From: Erythrophleum ivorense | Lineage: Eukaryota; Streptophyta; Magnoliopsida; Fabales; Fabaceae | Length of the DNA stretch: 64,000 bases | Direction of reading: 5' to 3' | NCBI GenBank assembly: GCA_026724425.1 | Contig: JAIUCV010000076.1 | Span: 4,797,501-4,861,500, forward strand | Shown: positions 57,236 through 64,000 of the stretch, one piece after another | Position numbering within the stretch: position 1 is the stretch's first letter | How the letters are laid out: each line of letters begins with the position of its first letter | Position numbers and translations under genes: made by a program | Notes under the pieces: generated by a model | Told to the model about the DNA's origin: nothing | The model's input: only the letters and a program-made list of their open reading frames with translations | Databases searched by the model: none

Positions 57236-58560
57236 GAATCTCATCTCTGTGTACCAGTTATGCAATGCTAACAAAGTGTATGTGGAATTTTTCCGTGCTC
57301 ATTTACAGGTGAAGGATCTCAACACGGGGGCCCATTACTCCAAGGACATACGAAAGATGAGCTCTATGAGTGGCCAATTCCTAAACCTGTTGCTAGAGCC
57401 CTTTTCGCCACACCAACTGTCAAAGCATCTCTCTCGGATTGGCACTCTCGGTTAGGCCATCCTTCCTCTCATATTCTCAAAACTATTATTTCCAGTTATT
57501 TTTTGCCTTTTTCTGAATCTTTTTCCAAAACTCTATCGTGTGTTGACTGCCTCACTAATAAAAGTCACAAACTTGCTTTCTCTCAAACCTCTATTTCTTC
57601 GTCTAAGCCTTTGCAATATCTTTTTACGGATCTTTTGGATTTCTCCCATTGTTTCTGTCGATAACTACAAACACTATCTCATTATTGTCGACCACTTCAC
57701 TCGCTACTCTTGCTTTTATCCTCTCAAACTCAAATCTGATGTCAAAGACATCTTCATTCGATTTAAAGCTCTCACAGAAAACAAGTTTAACACCAAAATT
57801 GGTACTCTCTTCTCCGACAATGGGGGTGAATTTATTGCATTGCGTACCTTTCTCTCCACGTCTGGAATCACTCATCTCACCTCCCCTCCTCATCGCCACA
57901 TTGTCGAGACAGGCTTATCCCTTCTTCATCATGCTAAGATCCCAAACATTTCTGGTCGTACGCTTTCTCCGCTGCTTTTTACTTGATTAATCGTATGCCC
58001 ACCCCCTGTGCTTTCTCTTCAATCTCCTTTCTCCATGCTCTTTGGCTTTGATCCTAATTACTCCAAATTAAAAATATTTGGTTGCCTTTGTTTTCCGTGG
58101 CTTCGCGCATATCGATCCCATAAACTTGAGCCTCGTTCCACTTCATGCGTTTTATTGGGCTACTCTTTAACCCAAAGCGCTTATCTTTGCCTTGATCCTC
58201 TCTCAAATCGTCCTTTTGTGTCTCACCATGTTAAATTCGATGAACAGACCTTCCCATATTCACATCTGCTTCATTCAATCTCCGAGCCTTCGGGCTCTAA
58301 CTCCACTTGGACTTCACCTCTCTCTTTCATTCATTTGTCATCTCGGCCACTCGTAGCGGTCCAATCTTCATCGTCGGCTCCCAGCTCGGATCCTTCGCTG
58401 GCTCAGTCACTGAATTCTGCCAGGACACCACTACTCCAGCTGCTGGCTCCAATGGAGATATGCTCTCTGACTCATCTCGCAATATGACGGCATCAGTGTT
58501 CGATGCTCAATCTCCTGTCGCGACCTCACCGTCATCTGAGCACTCTCCCGATTCCTCGAT
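57236..58560 (+). pseudogene. Copia copy A, pre-integrase and integrase (right part)
   Basis: Continues copy A after the CACTA. LIIVDHFTRYSCFYPLKLKS and LFSDNGGEFIALR mark the integrase. The segment carrying the third catalytic position (TPEHNGLAKRR in copy B) is deleted. Ends in DAQSPVATSPSSEHSPDSS and runs straight into copy B gag at about 58562. No reverse transcriptase follows. Confidence 0.85.
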
Positions 58561-58561
58561 A

Positions 58562-61004
58562 TACACCAAACTCTCTTTTACAAACTACCTCATGTGGAGC
58601 CTTCAAGTCCATGCCCTTCTCGATGGCTATGACTTGGCTGCTCACATCGATGAGAAAGCAGCAAAACCAGATCCGACACTAACCGTTGATGGATCTACAA
58701 CTCCTAATCCAGCCTTCACTCTCTGGAAACGCCAAGATAAACTCATCTACAGCGCCTTGCTTGGTGCCATCTCTCTCTCTGTCCAACCTCTGCTGTCACG
58801 ATCTTCCACAGCCGATGAGATTTGGTCCACTCTTGCTTCCACTTACACCAAACCAAGTCGGGGTCACATCAAACAACTCCAACAACAACTGAAGCATTGG
58901 TCTAAAGGATCTAAATCAATCAATGACTACTTCCAAGGTTTCACGACCAGATTTGATCAACTTGCCTTACTTGGGAAATTGATTGATCATGAAGATCAAG
59001 TTGATCTTGTTCTTCAAGGCTTTCCGGAAGATTACAAACCCATCATTGACCAAACAGAAGGTCATGACACTCCGCCAACACTCACTGAGCTTCATGAGAA
59101 GCTCATCAACCATAAAGTTAAGTTACAGACATTGAGCAATGTCTCTTCTCTCCCCATCTCAGCCAACTATGCCAACAACAAGTCCTTCTCCACTCAGAAG
59201 AACAATCATCGCTCCTCTCAGCCCTGGAACAGTAACAACAGCAACAAGAAGTCTTCTGATCGCACACCCCATCCATACCTAGGTCGTTGCCAAATGTGTG
59301 GGATCACTAGTCACTCTGCCCGCCGTTGCAATCAACTCCAATCTGCCTCACAAAGCTCTCACGGACCTCTACTTCCCACTCCGACTCATCCACCATCTTC
59401 GTGGCAACCGCGTGCACATATCACCACCACCAACAATACCATTCCATGGATGTTTGACACGGGAGCCACACATCACATTACCTCGGATCTCGCTAATCTC
59501 TCTCTCCATCAACCTTACAATGGTGGTGAAGAGGTTCTGGTTGGAAATGGAAGTGGTCTTCCGATATCTCACACGGGGTTTACTTCTTTACCCTCCATCG
59601 CCAAACCCTTATCTCTCAATAATGTTCTCTACGTTCCTGAAATTACAAAGAATCTCATCTCTGTGTACCGGTTATGCAATGCTAACAAAGTGTCTGTGGA
59701 ATTTTTCCGTGCTCATTTCCAGGTGAAGGATCTCAACACGGGGGCCCATTACTCCAAGGACATACGAAAGATGAGCTCTATGAGTGGCCAATTCCTAAAC
59801 CTGTTGCTAGAGCCCTTTTCGCCACACCAACTGTCAAAGCATCTCTCTCGGATTGGCACTCTTGCTTAGGCCATCCTTCCTCTCATATTCTCAAAACTAT
59901 TATTTCCAGTTATTTTTTGCCTTTTTCCGAATCTTTTTCCAAAACTCTATCGTGTGTTGACTGCCTCACTAATAAAAGTCACAAACTTGCTTTCTCTCAA
60001 ACCTCTATTTCTTCCTCTAAGCCTTTGCAATATCTTTTTACGGATCTTTGGACTTCTCCCATTGTTTCTGTGGATAACTACAAACACTATCTCATTATTG
60101 TCGACCACTTCACTCGCTACTCTTGGTTCTATCCTCTCAAACTCAAATCTGATGTTAAAGACATCTTCATTCGATCGAAAGCTCTCACAGAAAACAAGTT
60201 TAACACCAAAACCGGTACTCTCTTCTCCGACAATGGGGGTGAATTTATTGCATTGCGTACCTTTCTCTCCACGTCTGGAATCACTCATCTCACCTCCCCT
60301 CCTCACACACCGGAGCACAATGGTCTCGCTAAGCGACGTCATCGCCACATTATCGAGACAGGCTTATCCCTTCTTCATCATGCTAAGATCCCAAACATTT
60401 CTGGTCGTACGCTTTCTCCGCTGCTGTTTACTTGATTAATCGTATGCCCACCCCTGTGCTTTCTCTTCAATCTCCTTTCTCCATGCTCTTTGGCTTTGAT
60501 CCTAATTACTCCAAATTAAAAATATTTGGTTGCCATTGTTTTCCGTGGCTTCGCCTATATCGATCCCATAAACTTGAGCCTCGTTCCACTTCATGCGTTT
60601 TCTTGGGCTACTCTTTAACCCAAAGCGCTTATCTTTGCCTTGATCCTCTCTCAAATCGTCCTTTTGTGTCTCGCCATGTTAAATTCGATGAACAGACATT
60701 CCCATATTCATGTTTGCTTCATTCAATCTCCGAGCCTTCTGGCTCTAACTCCACTTGGACTTCACCTCTCTCTTTCATTCATTTGTCATCTCGGCCACTC
60801 ATAGCGGTCCAATCTTCATCGTCGGCTCCCAGCTCGGATCCTTCTCCGGCTCAGTCACTGAATTCTGCCAGGACACCACCATCTCCAGCTGCTAGCTCCA
60901 ATGGAGATATGCTCTCTGACTCATCTCGCAATAGGACGGCACCGGTGTTCGATGCTCAATCTCCTGTCGCGACCTCACCGTCATCTGAGCACTCTCCCGA
61001 TTGA
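58562..61004 (+). pseudogene. Copia copy B: gag, protease, integrase without reverse transcriptase
   Basis: Starts inside gag (TKLSFTNYLMWSLQVHALLD), joined to the end of copy A. Shows CCHC knuckle CQMCGITSHSARRC, protease WMFDTGATHHITSD, and integrase with FTDLWTSPIVS and LFSDNGGEF. The third catalytic residue is Lys in NGLAKRRHRH where Glu is expected. Frameshifts: one near 59740 at a GGGGGCCC run, shared with copy A, and a stop near 60433. It ends with SSEHSPD and TGA at 61002-61004, where copy A continues. Dead. Confidence 0.85.
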
Positions 61005-61329
61005 GAAATCATCTCTTGCGTCCCTCCATCTCTTAACACAATCTCATTTCTCCCTCTATTTTATTTCATTTTCGAAGCATTTAAATTTAAATCAAGAAAC
61101 GAGTAAAGGACAACAATATCCGGGAAAAGTTGAAGTAATTACATATCCGACCACGAATTATCCGGGTCCAACGGGTTATATCCGTCTCAAATCGGGTAAC
61201 CTAATTTAAATAAAAATCGTGTTTCTTCCGTTTCAGTTCTTCTCTCGCGTTCTCTTCTTCTTTTCTTCCTCTCAATTTGAAATTCGAAATCGAAGAGAGA
61301 ATTCAACGAGATATTAGAAAACGAAGAAG
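61005..61329. other. Presumed promoter of the DUF1985 gene
   Basis: CT-rich just before the start codon. Nothing further identified. Confidence 0.45.
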
Positions 61330-64000
61330 ATGGTACTTACGAGAAATCTCGAGAAGGTCTTGTTGCAGGAAAAATCAAGAGCAGAAGATGTCGAATCGGA
61401 GCCACCCGAGATCGGCGCGGAAGACCAACCGGCTCCTGGAGATGCACTCGATGATAACGGGAGCGGAGGTGAGGAAGAGAACGTTGAGGAAACTAGAAGT
61501 GAAAGTTTGAGAGACCCTCCGAGTGGAGGTGCAGATGATGCCGGGAGCGACGGAGGTGAGAAAGAGAACGCATATGACGGACGAAGTCAAAGTTTGAGAG
61601 ACCCTCCGAGTGGAGGTGGAGATGATAACGGGAGCGACGGAGGGAGTCAAAGTTTGAGTGACCCCGATTCAAGCGTAAGTACTTTGAGAATCAAGAACAA
61701 CTGAATTAGGGAAAATGTTGAATTGGATGGTTTGGTTGATTTGAGTGAGTTCTCTAGTTTATGATCGTTAGTTTATATCTGATTCCGGGTTTGTTTAACT
61801 CGCATTTCGTGTTTGTTTAGGATTGAAGAGTCTCAGGATTGATTAGTTCCTCGTTTAACTCTCATTTCGTGTTTGTTGGATGAAAGAGTAATACTGGTAG
61901 AACTTGGTAAAACTATATGTGGATATGAAAGTACAACTAGGTAATATTTGGTACATGTGTTCTGCAGTATTCAGACGAGGAAGAGAAAGAGGAACTGGAA
62001 CCAATGCGACCTTTGAGGATGTATTTTCCGCCGACGGAGTACTGTAAGAAAATGAAGCTATCGACGAGGTGTTACTTGCAGGACGTGTTCGAGACCTTCC
62101 GCGATTTACGGCCTGCTCTTACAGATAATGAGAAGAATTGGTTTGAGACTCACCCGCAGTTCAAACACATCTTCCACATGCCAAGGGACCGAAACCACAA
62201 GCTTCAGGGAATTTGGACGCTGCTTCTTCGAACCGCATGCATTGAGAAGGAAAAAGAAGTTTGGTTCGTTGTAAATGGCGTGCCTATCCGTTATGGTTTA
62301 AGGGAACACGCCTTGATATCTGGATTGTATTCCCATAACTATCCAAACGGTTTTGCGGAAAATACATGTGGGAAAATGTCATTCGTGGAGAAGTATTTTA
62401 AGCTGGGTTCAACAGTAAGATATCAAGATCTGAAGCCAATGCTAGAGAAGATGAAGCCTTCTCCGAAATCTAATGACAGACTGAGGATGCTGATATTGTA
62501 CTTTTTAGCTTGCATTATCAAAGGGCTGACGAAGACTGGGAAAAAAGCTAGTTCCGTGGACCCATTCTTGTTAAGAGCCGTGGGTGATATGAATTTGTGT
62601 AGGACATTTCCTTGGGGGAGATTGTCCTATGATCACATGTTAAAAGGGATCTCCAAGACAAGGACTCATTTCAATGGGGCTGTTCCAGGAATAGAAAAGC
62701 AGGACCAACCATGGCCGATTCCCGGTTTCATTTTACCTCTTGAGGTAATGTTTATTTCGATGTCAGGATTTCGTTTTGTCTAAACTTTAAATATTTTACG
62801 CTAATTCTAACTGTAAAGCATCGTTTTGTGTGTAGCTCTTAGCTTTCGAGGCTATTCCAGAGTTGGGTGAACGATTTCTCGAACCTTTTCCTAGCGCAGA
62901 TGAGGAATGTCTGAAGATGTGCAAGTCAATGTTCAAAAAATGCGACATGAAAGGAATTCATTTCGATACAATAAGTGCACAACTTGGTAAAACTAAGGTT
63001 AGTTATACTTCTGCATATAAGCCTATAAATTTTACTCTAAATTATTTACCTAGTAATCTTTACTCCTTGATTGTATTTGCAGGACATTGATAATATCTTA
63101 ACTGCAGACGCTAGTGAGAAGCGTCTTCTTGAAAGAATCACAGAACCTGAGGAGGACGTTGATAAGCATTGTGTGGTTGTCGATAGTTGGATGAAGATCG
63201 CTAATCAATCGCAGGTCGTATTTTTGAAGGATATGTACGACGAAGATGTGGCAAGATTAGCAGAAGCTCCTCCTCACAACCCGGAAGCGGTGAACCCTGA
63301 AGCTGTTAACACGCCCTCCCCAGAATTGATAGAGCTTATTCAGAGCATGAAGAAGGACATGGAGGAGCGTATGACGACAATAGAGAAGAAACTTGATCGG
63401 TTGGAGGAATGGATAGCCCCGATTGAAGCTTATGTGAATGAGCAATCTGCTTATATGAGGAGGGATGATGAGAACATTCGGCATGACAACTCACAGGTAA
63501 CAGACAATGTGTTTTCAGATTTTAGAACAAAAGTAACACTTGGTTAAACAGAGTATAACTGATTTTTATTGTAGGGTTCAAAAGAGAGAGTCGGTGATCA
63601 AAGTGGTGAGGAAAATCCAACAGAGGGTTTAGACGTGTCTGAGGGACTTGGCGACCCGCCACAGGTAATTAGCGAAGACGTGGCCGAGGGACTTCGAGAC
63701 CCGCCACAGGTGATGGCCGAAGACGTGGCCGGTGGAAGTCGAAACCCTTCACAGGTAAACTTTGCAACAAAAGATGAGAAAATCACATATTCCAGGAAAT
63801 GTAATATTTGTATTCATTTGTAGGAAGCATCAACAGTCGTTCCACCAATTATCAAGAAGCGTACTCGCTTTAAGCAATGTTCAAGGAAGAGTACACATTC
63901 AAAACGGGTTAGAGATGCAATTAGCAAGAAGTTAAAGGAGGGTCGTTTAAAGAGGCAAAAGCTTGAGGAGGCTACAGAGCCAACAAGGATGTCTACAAGG
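61330..64000 (+). CDS. DUF1985 protein gene, 3' end outside window
   Basis: Six exons so far, all in phase: 61330-61674, 61968-62744, 62836-62997, 63083-63496, 63575-63754, 63824 to beyond 64000, open for 685 codons. Exon 1 holds SLRDPPSGG-type repeats. Exon 2 is the DUF1985 domain (THPQFKHIFHMPRDRN, EVWFVVNGVPIRYGLREHAL, TFPWGRLSYDHML), continued in exon 3. Exon 4 ends in a coiled coil (LIELIQSMKKDMEERMTTIE). Exon 5 has three DPPQ-type repeats, each ending CAG followed by GT. Exon 6 is basic. It matches the MULE-borne gene at 35790-38626 but without breaks, so a second MULE of that family probably starts here. A ULP1-type protease domain may lie beyond the window. Confidence 0.8.

Overview
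The window is plant nuclear DNA, almost certainly from the Brassicaceae. The reasons are a spliced ARF8 orthologue (minus strand, 13323-17312) with a miR167 target site, plant-type GT/AG introns, and transposon families typical of crucifers: Tat-type Ty3/gypsy, Ty1/copia, MULE, CACTA, Helitron, SINE and MITEs. Genus and species cannot be fixed from the sequence alone. Only two genes look like ordinary host genes: a small membrane protein (11447-12016, plus) and ARF8. They are convergent, about 1.3 kb apart. Nearly everything else is mobile DNA, its cargo or its relics.

Layout. 1-6063: 3' part of a Tat-lineage LTR retrotransposon with the integrase end, an antisense four-exon gene, a polypurine tract and the 3' LTR. 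6233-11000: an RNase H-like gene fragment split by a young but internally deleted Ty1/copia element (6619-10838, minus). 11001-17860: the host genes. 17860-22070: AT-rich intergenic DNA with degenerate telomere-like repeats, a non-autonomous Helitron (19022-20588) and a fold-back element. 22073-25845: a truncated Ty3/gypsy element whose LTR has a primer-binding site on one side and a polypurine-like tract on the other. 26129-26747: a PIF/Harbinger-like MITE.

26762-38887: a 12.1 kb MULE delimited by a 9-bp target duplication and short non-inverted-repeat-type termini. It carries a broken MURA transposase, two apparently intact GRF zinc-finger/coiled-coil/membrane-anchor genes, an apparently intact six-exon RPA1-like (DUF223) gene, and a frameshifted DUF1985 gene. 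38897-46560: decayed LINE, fold-back elements, a SINE with a 19-bp target duplication, and RNP1-like and DGAT1 gene fragments.

46794-61004: two tandem defective copia copies. The first is split by a 9.3 kb CACTA element (47940-57232) with a 3-bp target duplication; the second copy preserves the empty site. The CACTA has an intact five-exon Transposase_24-like gene and a broken TNP2-type transposase gene. Clusters of a GCGACGG/GCGATGG motif lie at both ends and in front of both genes. The 5' end and promoter of the TNP2 gene are duplicated in inverted orientation. 61330-64000: an intact DUF1985 gene running off the window, related to the one in the MULE.

The most interesting structures are the MULE with its cargo, the motif clusters and inverted duplication in the CACTA, the antisense gene of the Tat element, and a fold-back family with Helitron-like termini.
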